Shown here: positions 53,441 to 61,379 of the stretch, one piece after another
How the letters are laid out: the number at the start of each line of letters is the position of its first letter
Position numbering within the stretch: position 1 is the stretch's first letter
Assembly (NCBI RefSeq): GCF_003992725.1
Contig: NZ_RZNF01000012.1
Location: 1,178,001 to 1,242,000, forward strand
DNA: 64,000 nucleotides
Direction of reading: 5' to 3'
From: Rhodomicrobium lacus
GTDB taxonomy: Bacteria; Pseudomonadota; Alphaproteobacteria; Rhizobiales; Rhodomicrobiaceae
The notes under the pieces: generated by a model
Told to the model about the DNA's origin: nothing
Seen by the model: the letters and a program-made list of their open reading frames with translations, nothing else
The model's database searches: none
Program-made: the position numbers and the translations under genes

Positions 53441-55744
53441 TCAGCGGCCTTCCGGCCCTGCTTTCTGCTCCGTGCGGGAACCCGGGTTGTCGGGAGCAAG
53501 CTGCGCAAGCGAGCGCGCATGATCCGCCGCTTCCTCGGTGCGGCCGCTCTCCCGCGCGAAACTCACGAGCGCTTCGAGAAGCAGGCGATCCCCCGGATGG
53601 CGTCGGCTCGCCTCCCGCAGCACCGCCATGGCGCGAGCACGGTCGCCGTCTTCCCAGAGGGCAAGTCCGTAAGCGTAGTCGAACCGTGGCTCTTCGGGAC
53701 TGAGGGCCGCCGCGCGCTCAAGCTCGACGCGGGCTTCGGCGCGCCTGCCTTGCCGGATGAGCGTAAGCGCCAGCGCATAGCGCACATCGCCCGCCCCCGG
53801 AGCGGACGCGGCGCTTTTCCGGAGTACCCGCTCCGCTTCGCCGTTTCGCCCTTCCGCGCGATAGAGATCGGCCAGCGTAATCGCTCCGGCGGTGAACGAC
53901 GGATCTTCCTCGATCGCGAATCGCAATGTCGCTTCCGCTTTCTCCGCATCGCCGAGTTCGGCCCACAGAACGCCGAGGTTCAGCGCGCTTTCGGGTCGCT
54001 CGGATGCGAGTTGCTCCGCTTCGACCCACTCCTTGAGAGCGCTCCTGAACGGCTCGCTGCGTTCGGCGGGGCTGGCGGAAGCCAGAAGCCGCGCCGCTTC
54101 GATCCGCACAGCACGTGCCGGATCGCCGACGACGGGAAAGAGAAGCTCTGAAAGCGTCGCGGGGGGATAGGGCGCCAACCCCCGAACCGCGCCGAGACGT
54201 ACGAATGGCTCGCTGTCGGCAAGCCCCTTACGGAGCGCTGCAAGCGCCGGAGCACCGGGAAAGCGGGCGAGGAGTGAGAGCGCGGTCGCGCGCGCTATCG
54301 GCGGGTTGCCCGGATCTGACACCGTCTCGACAAGAAGCTTCTCCGCTCCGGGAAGCCGTTTGCGGCCAGCATCGAGCGCTTTCGCAAATTTCGAGCCTGT
54401 TCTATGGCCGCCACCGCCCCAGCGGTTCAACGCCTCTTCGGACCAATCTGCGCCGCGCTCCGCATGGCATGTGAGGCAGGGATCGGACGATCCCAGCGCC
54501 GCTGCTCGGGCCGGTGCGGGAAGCCTGAAGCTGTGATCGTGGCGGACATGAACGCCCATATAGGTGCGCCCCGGCATATGGCAGGTGACACACCGCGCGG
54601 CCTCTGACCCCTGCGTGTGACGGTGATGCGAGGAGGTGTCGAAGCGGCTGGCGTCATGGCATTGCGCGCACACGCCGTTGCCTTCCGCCTTGAGGCCGTC
54701 GCCATGCGCGCTGTGGCAGTCGGTGCAGACGACGCCCGCATGCGCCATGCGGCTTTGCAGGAATGAGCCGACCTCGAACACTTCATCTCGAAATTGTCCG
54801 TCCGCGAAATAGAGCGTGTCGTCCAGCAGCGCCGGGGAGTGGCTGTCGAGGAGAGGCTGGCCGGACGCCCACCCATCGGTCAGGGCTCGGCGTCTGGCAT
54901 GGCAGGGCGCGCATCGGTCGACCTCCCGATGCCTTGCCGGGCCGACGAAGCGGCGGATGCCTCGTTCGTCGAAATCGCCCCAATAGGCGCCGCGCGCGCC
55001 CGAGCCTTCCGGCGCCAACCCCTTGTGCGGGATGGCCGCCGGACGCCCGCTCTCCGCCCACGCGACGTGGCTCGCGCCGGCACCGTGGCACGCTTCGCAC
55101 GCCACATTGATGTCCGACCAGGTGGTGCTGTAGGTGCGCGTTGCGATGTCGTAGTTCTTGCGCAGGCCCGTGGAATGGCAATCGGCGCACATGCTGTTCC
55201 AGGTCTGGTTGCGGCTCGTCCAGTGAAGTGCGTCGCCCGGCTTGATGCCGGCTTCCGGATAAAGGCTGAACCAGCGCTGCCCGCCCTCCGAAGCTGGCCG
55301 ACTGTCCCACGCGAAGGGGAGAGCCTGATAGCGTCCGTTTCCGAAGGGAACCAGATATTGCTGAAGTGGGAAGACGCCGATGGTGAAAGCGATCGGAAAC
55401 TCGGCCTGCTTTCCGCTGGCGTCTTCGAGGCGCGCCAACGCCGAAGATTGACGCATGAACGCGACGAAGTCGCCGCCAACTGCTGCCGCGCCACCGAAAC
55501 CCGCGAGAAGCGTCGAGGGCGACGCCACCTGCAGCGATTTCGCATGAGACGAGCCGGCCCAGTCCCGGCCCTGCGGCTCGTGGCAGGCGACGCATCGCTC
55601 CTGCCCGACATATCCCGGCGGGTGCATGCGTGCGATGCCTTCGCCGGCATCGGTCGTCCCGGTCGACTCCAAAGCTACGCCACCGGCCAAAAAGACGGCG
55701 AAGATGACGACGATGAAACGGAGTGCCGGATGAAGGCGTTGCAT
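53441..55744 (-). CDS. Octahaem cytochrome c with HEAT-like and TPR repeats
   Basis: The protein has 767 residues from the ATG at 55744 (MQRLHPALRFIVVIFAVFLAGGVALE, signal or anchor). Eight CxxCH haem sites are visible: CVACH, CADCH, CEACH, CAPCH, CTDCH, CAQCH, CVTCH and CLTCH, all within about the first 420 residues. The C-terminal part has HEAT-like helical pairs (ARATALSLLARFPGAPALAALRKGLADS; RAVRIEAARLLASASP) and then TPRs (SALNLGVLWAELGDAEKAEATLRFAIEEDPSF and onward). It resembles uncharacterised multihaem cytochrome-TPR proteins, probably periplasmic electron carriers or reductases with a protein-binding tail. The enzyme activity is unknown. Confidence 0.9.
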   Translation of the reverse strand: MQRLHPALRFIVVIFAVFLAGGVALESTGTTDAGEGIARMHPPGYVGQERCVACHEPQGRDWAGSSHAKSLQVASPSTLLAGFGGAAAVGGDFVAFMRQSSALARLEDASGKQAEFPIAFTIGVFPLQQYLVPFGNGRYQALPFAWDSRPASEGGQRWFSLYPEAGIKPGDALHWTSRNQTWNSMCADCHSTGLRKNYDIATRTYSTTWSDINVACEACHGAGASHVAWAESGRPAAIPHKGLAPEGSGARGAYWGDFDERGIRRFVGPARHREVDRCAPCHARRRALTDGWASGQPLLDSHSPALLDDTLYFADGQFRDEVFEVGSFLQSRMAHAGVVCTDCHSAHGDGLKAEGNGVCAQCHDASRFDTSSHHRHTQGSEAARCVTCHMPGRTYMGVHVRHDHSFRLPAPARAAALGSSDPCLTCHAERGADWSEEALNRWGGGGHRTGSKFAKALDAGRKRLPGAEKLLVETVSDPGNPPIARATALSLLARFPGAPALAALRKGLADSEPFVRLGAVRGLAPYPPATLSELLFPVVGDPARAVRIEAARLLASASPAERSEPFRSALKEWVEAEQLASERPESALNLGVLWAELGDAEKAEATLRFAIEEDPSFTAGAITLADLYRAEGRNGEAERVLRKSAASAPGAGDVRYALALTLIRQGRRAEARVELERAAALSPEEPRFDYAYGLALWEDGDRARAMAVLREASRRHPGDRLLLEALVSFARESGRTEEAADHARSLAQLAPDNPGSRTEQKAGPEGR

Positions 55745-56252
55745 GGCTGCTTTCTTCGTTGGCAGATCGGGCAAAGCCGATCCACCTCATGCGGACGGTC
55801 ACCTATTGCCACGCTTGCGTCCGGCAGCTTTTTTGTCAATGAAATCGATATATGTCATCATCTATCCGTCAACGTTCCTCGCTCCCGAAACCGCCTGAAC
55901 GGTTTCATAACGGTCGGAATCCGCTCTAAGGTGTGGCGCCGACTGCCCGGTTTGTACGATTCCCCCACGAACGTTCCCGATCCGTTTGCCAGTCTGCATC
56001 CCCGACAACGCCAAAGTGCGCCTTCGGTCGGAGCCGATTATGCGGCGCAGCCATGTCGACGGGTAACGCCTGAACCCCAAGCGTCCGACTTCCGCAACGT
56101 GGCCTTCCTGCAACGGTCTTTCGCCGTGAGCTTGTGCTTTCACGAATTTCTGGCGGTCTCCGTCGCGCCCGCGGCTCTCAGAAGCGGAGACCCCATGCGA
56201 TGGGCATCGCAAGTGGGCGTTTCATCGTAGGGGCACTGGTTCTGGGGGCGTT
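55745..56252. other. 508-bp intergenic region with two inverted repeats
   Basis: No gene is convincing here. It holds GAAACCG-cctgaa-CGGTTTC (55887-55906) and TGCGATG-gg-CATCGCA (56196-56211). The latter lies 42 bp before the GTG of the TpsB-like gene, probably in its leader. It must contain divergent promoters for the cytochrome gene and the TpsB-ExbB operon. Confidence 0.55.
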
Positions 56253-57977
56253 GTGAGTTTTGGGCAAAAAAGGCGAGGGCGGAGCGCTCCGCCCCGAAAA
56301 GCTGCGTGCCTGATGGCCGCAGTCGCGATTGTTGGCGGGATGTCGCCGGAGTTGGGGATTGCCGCTGAAAAGGCGCAGCTTCCCGTCGGGAAAGGCGCAG
56401 GAAACACAGTTTCTCCTTCGGCGCCATCTGCCGAGCCGCAGAATTTCGATATCGATGAATTCCGCGTCGATGGGGCTGAAAAGCTTCAGCAAATCGAGGT
56501 CGAGGAAGCGATTTATCCGTTTCTTGGCCCCGATCGCACGCCGGCAGACGTCGAGAAGGCGCGCGCTGCTCTCGAAAAGCATTACCACGAGAAAGGCTTT
56601 CAGACCGTCAGCGTCAGCATTCCGCCGCAGAACGTTTCAACACGGATTGTGGTGCTCAAGGTTACCGAGGGCAAGGTGGGACGCCTCCGGGTCACCAACT
56701 CGAACTACCACGATATTGAGAAGATCAAGAAGAAGGCGCCGTCGCTGAAAGAAGGCACGCTGCCGAACTTCAGTGACGTCACGCAAGACATTATAGCGCT
56801 CAACCAGTGGCCGGATCGTCGCGTTACGCCTGTGCTAAGGGCGGGTGTCACGCCCGGTACAGTGGATGTCGATCTCAATGTCGAGGACAAGCTGCCGCTG
56901 CATGGCAACGTCGAGTTCAATAACCGAGCTTCCCCCAACACCACGCCAACCAGGATCAATACCACACTCAAATACGATAATCTTTGGCAACGCGGGCATT
57001 CGCTGAGCGTCACATATCAGGTAGCTCCCGAGCGTCCAGACGATGCGGAGGTCTTCTCCGGCTCCTATCTGGCGCGCGTTACAGACTGGACCAGCATCCT
57101 CGTTTACGGCGTCAAATCGAGCAGCAACATCTCCACGGTGGGTGGCATGACCGTCATTGGGCCCGGCGAAACCGTCGGCGCACGCGCCATTCTGACACTC
57201 CCACCGCGCGAGAATTACTTCCATTCCTTTTCAGCGGGCTTCGATTACAAGCACTTCGCGCAGATGACGTTGCTCGAAAAAGAGGGGTTCTCGTCACCGG
57301 TCTCGTATGTTCCGTTAAGCGCGACCTATAGCGGAACGCTGCAAACGGACGGCGGCCTGACTCAGTTCAGCATCGGAGCGGTGGGCAATCTCCGCGAATT
57401 GAGCAGCGATTGGGAGGAGTTCGCCAATCGGCGCGCATACTCGAATGCCAACTTCTTCCATTTGAACGCCGAACTCTCCCATACCCAAGACATATGGGAA
57501 GGGTTCCAGCTCTATGGTCGCGTCAAGGGGCAATATTCCGATAGCCCGATGGTTTCCAGCGAACAGTTCAGCATCGGCGGCGCCGACACCGTTCGCGGCT
57601 ATCTCGAAAGCCAGGCCATTGTCGACAACGGTGTGGTTGGCTCATTCGAGCTGAGAAGCCCCGACATCGGGGCGATCCTGCAAAGTTACATCAAGGACAG
57701 TGCAGGCAAGGATGAGGCTGGCAAAGACCAGCTTCCGTTCACGGTTTTCAACGAGTGGCGGCTGTTCGGTTTCGTCGATGGGGGCGCGGGGTACATCCAT
57801 AACCCGCTCGCCGAGCAGGAAGCCAACTTCGACCTGTGGAGCTACGGCGTAGGCTCGCGCTTCAAGATTTTCGATCATCTGACTGGCGTGGCGGCCCTCG
57901 CCGTGCCGATGACAAACCAGGGCGAAACGCGAAAGGACGGCAAGACCGTCCTCTTCAGCGTAAGCGGCGAATTCTAG
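56253..57977 (+). CDS. TpsB/FhaC/ShlB-like outer-membrane POTRA-barrel protein
   Basis: The protein has 574 residues and a GTG start at 56253 after GGGGG. A signal peptide (LMAAVAIVGGMSPELGIAA-E) is followed by one or two POTRA domains (FDIDEFRVDGAEKLQQIEVEEAIYPFLG ... FQTVSVSIPPQNVSTRIVVLKVTEGKVGRLRV, about 65-150). The 16-strand barrel carries the VRGY tetrad in ADTVRGYLESQ (about 447) and FVDGGAGYI (about 508). It is the transporter half of two-partner secretion, but no TpsA substrate gene is adjacent. Instead the next genes are ExbB, ExbD and TonB homologues 17 nt downstream, an unusual pairing. Confidence 0.88.
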   Translation: MSFGQKRRGRSAPPRKAACLMAAVAIVGGMSPELGIAAEKAQLPVGKGAGNTVSPSAPSAEPQNFDIDEFRVDGAEKLQQIEVEEAIYPFLGPDRTPADVEKARAALEKHYHEKGFQTVSVSIPPQNVSTRIVVLKVTEGKVGRLRVTNSNYHDIEKIKKKAPSLKEGTLPNFSDVTQDIIALNQWPDRRVTPVLRAGVTPGTVDVDLNVEDKLPLHGNVEFNNRASPNTTPTRINTTLKYDNLWQRGHSLSVTYQVAPERPDDAEVFSGSYLARVTDWTSILVYGVKSSSNISTVGGMTVIGPGETVGARAILTLPPRENYFHSFSAGFDYKHFAQMTLLEKEGFSSPVSYVPLSATYSGTLQTDGGLTQFSIGAVGNLRELSSDWEEFANRRAYSNANFFHLNAELSHTQDIWEGFQLYGRVKGQYSDSPMVSSEQFSIGGADTVRGYLESQAIVDNGVVGSFELRSPDIGAILQSYIKDSAGKDEAGKDQLPFTVFNEWRLFGFVDGGAGYIHNPLAEQEANFDLWSYGVGSRFKIFDHLTGVAALAVPMTNQGETRKDGKTVLFSVSGEF

Positions 57978-57994
57978 AACCGAGGAAAGTTTCC

Positions 57995-60064
57995 ATGTTT
58001 TGCAAGAGATTACTCGCGGCAGTTTCGCCAACTCACAAGGCTGGCCTGAGAATGCGCATCGCGCGCCTGAGCTTCGCTATCGCCGCAGCCACCTTGACGC
58101 TGACGAACCAGGCGGCAGCATGGTGGAACGACGAATGGACGATGCGCAAGCAGATCACCGTCGATACCAGTGCAAGCGGCGCGAACATTACGGATGCGAT
58201 CGGAACCAGCCCGGTCCTGATACGCCTCCATGCCGGCAACTTTCGCTTCGCCGCGTCAAAAGCGGATGGCAGCGACCTGCGTTTCGTTGCTGGCGACGAC
58301 AAGACGCCCCTCAAATATCACATTGAAAGATACGACTCGCTGCTTGGCGAAGGGTTGGTTTGGCTGAATCTTCCGAATGTTCAGCCGGGATCGAAAATTA
58401 ACGTCTGGCTCTATTATGGAAACCAGAAAGCCCTTGCCGCGCCGGATGCCAAAGGTACTTACGACGCCGATACGGTGCTCGTGTACCACTTCGCCGAGAG
58501 GGGCATACCCGCAACCGATTCCTCCGCATGGGCCAACAATTCCCAGGACGCGGGCCAAGCTGCCAACGGGTCTCTCATCGGCTCGGGATTGCGCCTCGAC
58601 GGCAAAGCAACGCTGACGCTTCCGGCTACGCCGTCGCTCGCGCTGGCGGAAGGCGCCTCCTTCTCCTGGTCTGCGTGGATCAAGCCCGCTGCGCTTCAGC
58701 GCAATGCAGCTATCTATAGCCGCAAGGACACCCGAAACGGCGTCGTTATCGGTCTGGATGATGGCGCGCCTTTCGTAGAAATCACGAAGGATGGAGTTGG
58801 GCAGCGTTCGTCGGCAGGCGTCCCTGTTGCGCCGGGCGGCTGGCATCACATCGGCGTCTCGGCAACGCCCGGTCTTATCACGCTTTATCTTGACGGCGCT
58901 CCTTATGCGACTTTGAACGCGTCTCTTCCCGCTTTGAACGTCGTTGCGAAACTCGGCGGCGATACGGCGATAGCCGTGCCGGCCGTAACGCCTGAGGTCG
59001 CGTCTGAACCGGCAGCGGCCGCTCCCGCTGCGGATGGAACGGCGGCAGAAGGAACCGCTACCGCCGAAGCGACTGCGGAAACCACCGCCCCGGCTGCTCC
59101 GGTCGTTCCTGCCCCCGTTGCTCCTGCTCCCGTGGCGGCAGCTGGATTCATCGGCGATATCGATGAACTGCAGATCTCCAAGAATGCGCGCGGCGCAGGC
59201 TTCATCAAATTCGCTGCCACTCAGCAGGGCCCAGCTCCTTCGAAGCTTCTTTCCTTCAGCGTCGACGAGGAAACGTCGAGCTGGCTGTCGGGCTACTTCG
59301 GCATTCTTCTGAAGGCTGTCACGCTCGATGGATGGGTCATCATCGGCTTCCTCGGCCTCATGGCGCTGTTGGGCTGGATCGTGATGATCGAAAAGCACGG
59401 CTACCTGAAGCGTCAGAGCCGCGCGAACGACATCTTCTCTCCGGCCTTCCGTAACCTCGGCGAAGACATCACCGCGATGGTCGAGAGGGAGGGGTTGGCC
59501 GTGTTGACGGGCGAGAACGCACGCGAGAATGTGAAAAAGCACGCAAAGGCTCGCGCCTACGTGCAAAAGAACTCGTCGCTTTGCAGGCTGTATGAAACCG
59601 GCGTCGCCGAAATCCGCAAGTTCGTCCCCGAGGGAGACAACGGGACAACCCTGAACGCGGAAGCGATTGCGTCTATTCGAGCCACGCTGGACGGCTGCGT
59701 CATCCGCGAAATGCAGGCGTTGAACCGGCAGATAGTCGTTCTTACGCTATCGATCGCGGGCGGCCCGTTCCTCGGCCTGCTCGGCACGGTCATCGGCGTG
59801 ATGATTACCTTCGCTTCAATCGCGATGACCGGTGATGTGAACATCAACGCGATAGCGCCTGGCATCGCGGGTGCGCTGATGGCGACGGTTGCAGGTCTCG
59901 CCGTCGCGATCCCAGCGCTGTTTGGCTACAATTGGCTGACGCTGCGCATCAAGAACCTGACCTCCGACATGCAAGCCTTCGTCGACGAGTTCGTCGCGAA
60001 AATCGCCGTGACATACGGCAAAGGCCGCCCGTCGCCGGTGGTCGCACGCATGGCGGCGGAGTAG
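57995..60064 (+). CDS. DUF2341-LamG-MotA/TolQ/ExbB fusion protein
   Basis: The protein has 689 residues from the ATG at 57995 (GAGGAAA upstream). After a signal peptide (FAIAAATLTLTNQAAA) comes DUF2341 (WWNDEWTMRKQITVDTS, DLRFVAGDDKTPLKYHIERYD, INVWLYYGN; about 43-145). A LamG/concanavalin-like domain follows (SFSWSAWIKPAALQRNAAIYSR, GGWHHIGVSATPGLITLYLDGAPYATL, GFIGDIDELQISKNARG; about 165-400), interrupted by an Ala/Pro/Glu-rich linker. Last comes an ExbB domain (about 440-680) with WVIIGFLGLMALLGWIVMIEK, GGPFLGLLGTVIGVMITFASIAM and IAPGIAGALMATVAGLAVAIPALFGYN. The proton channel thus carries a large periplasmic sugar- or protein-binding head. Confidence 0.92.
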   Translation: MFCKRLLAAVSPTHKAGLRMRIARLSFAIAAATLTLTNQAAAWWNDEWTMRKQITVDTSASGANITDAIGTSPVLIRLHAGNFRFAASKADGSDLRFVAGDDKTPLKYHIERYDSLLGEGLVWLNLPNVQPGSKINVWLYYGNQKALAAPDAKGTYDADTVLVYHFAERGIPATDSSAWANNSQDAGQAANGSLIGSGLRLDGKATLTLPATPSLALAEGASFSWSAWIKPAALQRNAAIYSRKDTRNGVVIGLDDGAPFVEITKDGVGQRSSAGVPVAPGGWHHIGVSATPGLITLYLDGAPYATLNASLPALNVVAKLGGDTAIAVPAVTPEVASEPAAAAPAADGTAAEGTATAEATAETTAPAAPVVPAPVAPAPVAAAGFIGDIDELQISKNARGAGFIKFAATQQGPAPSKLLSFSVDEETSSWLSGYFGILLKAVTLDGWVIIGFLGLMALLGWIVMIEKHGYLKRQSRANDIFSPAFRNLGEDITAMVEREGLAVLTGENARENVKKHAKARAYVQKNSSLCRLYETGVAEIRKFVPEGDNGTTLNAEAIASIRATLDGCVIREMQALNRQIVVLTLSIAGGPFLGLLGTVIGVMITFASIAMTGDVNINAIAPGIAGALMATVAGLAVAIPALFGYNWLTLRIKNLTSDMQAFVDEFVAKIAVTYGKGRPSPVVARMAAE

Positions 60065-60068
60065 CGCC

Positions 60069-60476
60069 ATGCAGGTTCAGGCCGACGACAACAAGCCCTA
60101 CGACGAGATCAACGTCACGCCGATGCTCGATCTCGCCTACGTGCTGCTCATCATCTTCATCGTGATGACCACGGCGACGGTGCAGGGAATGAAGGTCAAT
60201 CTTCCAAAGGCGTCCGCTGCTCCGAGCCTCGCTCAGCAGACCACGAAGGCGATCACCGTGGGAAACGACGGCAAGATCTTCCTCGACACCATTCCGGTGA
60301 CGCTGACGGAACTTGAACAGCGGCTCGTGCAACAGAAGGCTCTCACGCCCGATTTTCCGGTGGTTCTACGTGGCGACGCGCAGACCCAGTACCAGAACGT
60401 CATGGATGTGCTGGACCTGCTAGGCCGCCTCAGCATCACGCAGGTTGGTCTTGCAACGAAGCCGCTCGTGAAATGA
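60069..60476 (+). CDS. exbD: ExbD-type biopolymer transport protein (system 2)
   Basis: The protein has 135 residues and starts 4 bp after the ExbB-fusion stop. The TM helix with the proton-carrying Asp is EINVTPMLDLAYVLLIIFIVMTT (about 13-35; D21). The periplasmic domain includes VNLPKASAAPS, KAITVGNDGKIFLDTIPVTLTELEQRL and FPVVLRGDAQTQYQNVMDVLDLLGRLSITQVGLAT. It would complete the ion channel with the DUF2341-ExbB protein. Its stop overlaps the start of a tiny bridging ORF as ATGA. Confidence 0.94.
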   Translation: MQVQADDNKPYDEINVTPMLDLAYVLLIIFIVMTTATVQGMKVNLPKASAAPSLAQQTTKAITVGNDGKIFLDTIPVTLTELEQRLVQQKALTPDFPVVLRGDAQTQYQNVMDVLDLLGRLSITQVGLATKPLVK

Positions 60477-60529
60477 GGCTCGTCGTGACGATGTCAGAGA
60501 AACAGCGCCAGACGGGGGGGTTGTCATGA
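60473..60529 (+). CDS. 18-codon bridging ORF between exbD and tonB
   Basis: ATG at 60473 overlaps the exbD stop (ATGA) and its own stop overlaps the tonB ATG at 60526 (ATGA). The product would be MRLVVTMSEKQRQTGGLS. It contains the GGGGGGG that serves as the tonB ribosome-binding site. The perfect double overlap suggests a translational-coupling device more than a functional peptide. Confidence 0.4.
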   Translation: MRLVVTMSEKQRQTGGLS

Positions 60530-61317
60530 CCGATCCGCGCGATTTGCCCGACGAGAGCAAGGGCGTACACGGCGATCCCTACGGCCAGTTGACTGAAGCT
60601 GAAGAGAACGCGCTCGAAAGCGGCGAGCAGTCCTTCGCTCGCAGACATGGACCGGCAATAGCCGTGGGTCTCGGTGCGTTGCTCGTGGGTGCGACCGTGT
60701 TCGCGTTATTTCTCTCCGGAGATACGCCGCAAGCTCGAAAGGTGCAGGACTTCACGATCGTCGCCGTTGTGCCGCCTCCTCCGCCGCCTCCTCCGCCGCC
60801 CATGCAGCAGCTATCGCCGCCAGAGCAGGAGATGATCGAGCAGCCGAAAATGGTCGAGCCCGAGATCAAGCAGGAGGCGCAGGTTGAAGAACCGAAGGAC
60901 GCGCCGCCGGAAGCGAGCGACGCGCCGCCTGATGGACCGTTGGGACTGGACCAGGCCGCCGAAGGCCCGGGCGATGCTTTCAATCTCGCTGGCAAGCCGG
61001 GAGGCCGGGGCATTCTCGGCGGCGGTGGCGGCGGCAGCCGCTGGGGCTGGTATGCCACCATCGTGCAGCAACAGATCGAGGCCGCTCTCCGACAGAACCC
61101 GAAGACGCGCAACGTCATTCTGCAGGTTCAGGTCCGCCTTTGGGCTGACCGGAGCGGCCGCATAGACCGCGTCCAGCTCGTTTCTTCGACGGGCGACGTT
61201 GAGGTGGACGCGGCCATCCGCAGCGAAGTGCTACCGGGCATAGCTCTTCGCGAACCGCCACCGTCGGACATGCCGATGCCGATCGTGGCTCGAATTACGG
61301 CGCGCCGATCAGGCTGA
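60526..61317 (+). CDS. TonB-like energy transducer (system 2)
   Basis: The protein has 263 residues. A cytoplasmic N-terminus of about 42 residues precedes the TM anchor (IAVGLGALLVGATVFALFL, about 45-63). A Pro-run (VVPPPPPPPPPPMQQLSPPEQ, about 80-100) and an acidic Pro/Glu linker follow, then a Gly-rich stretch (GGRGILGGGGGGSRWGWYATIVQQQIEAALRQNP). The TonB C-terminal domain ends QVQVRLWADRSGRIDRVQLVSSTGDVEVDAAI ... IVARITARRSG. The poly-Gly hinge and long cytoplasmic tail differ from system 1. It belongs to the TpsB-ExbB-fusion operon and may couple to the TpsB-like pore or the porin. Confidence 0.88.
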   Translation: MTDPRDLPDESKGVHGDPYGQLTEAEENALESGEQSFARRHGPAIAVGLGALLVGATVFALFLSGDTPQARKVQDFTIVAVVPPPPPPPPPPMQQLSPPEQEMIEQPKMVEPEIKQEAQVEEPKDAPPEASDAPPDGPLGLDQAAEGPGDAFNLAGKPGGRGILGGGGGGSRWGWYATIVQQQIEAALRQNPKTRNVILQVQVRLWADRSGRIDRVQLVSSTGDVEVDAAIRSEVLPGIALREPPPSDMPMPIVARITARRSG

Positions 61318-61379
61318 CGGCGGCGCACAGACTACGGGGCAAACGAAATCTGACGGCACTTAATCGATGGGTGGGACTA

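Noticed and set aside
55862-56212. 116-codon minus-strand frame in the gap before the TpsB-like gene
   Set aside because: Arg/Gly/Ser-rich translation without domain or RBS; contains both inverted repeats and probably regulatory DNA.
54794-56230. 478-codon plus-strand frame opposite the multihaem cytochrome
   Set aside because: It is antisense to eight CxxCH motifs and TPRs of the real gene and has no recognisable domain.
58256-59566. 436-codon minus-strand frame opposite the DUF2341-ExbB gene
   Set aside because: Shadow frame; the plus-strand product has three recognisable domains and operon context.
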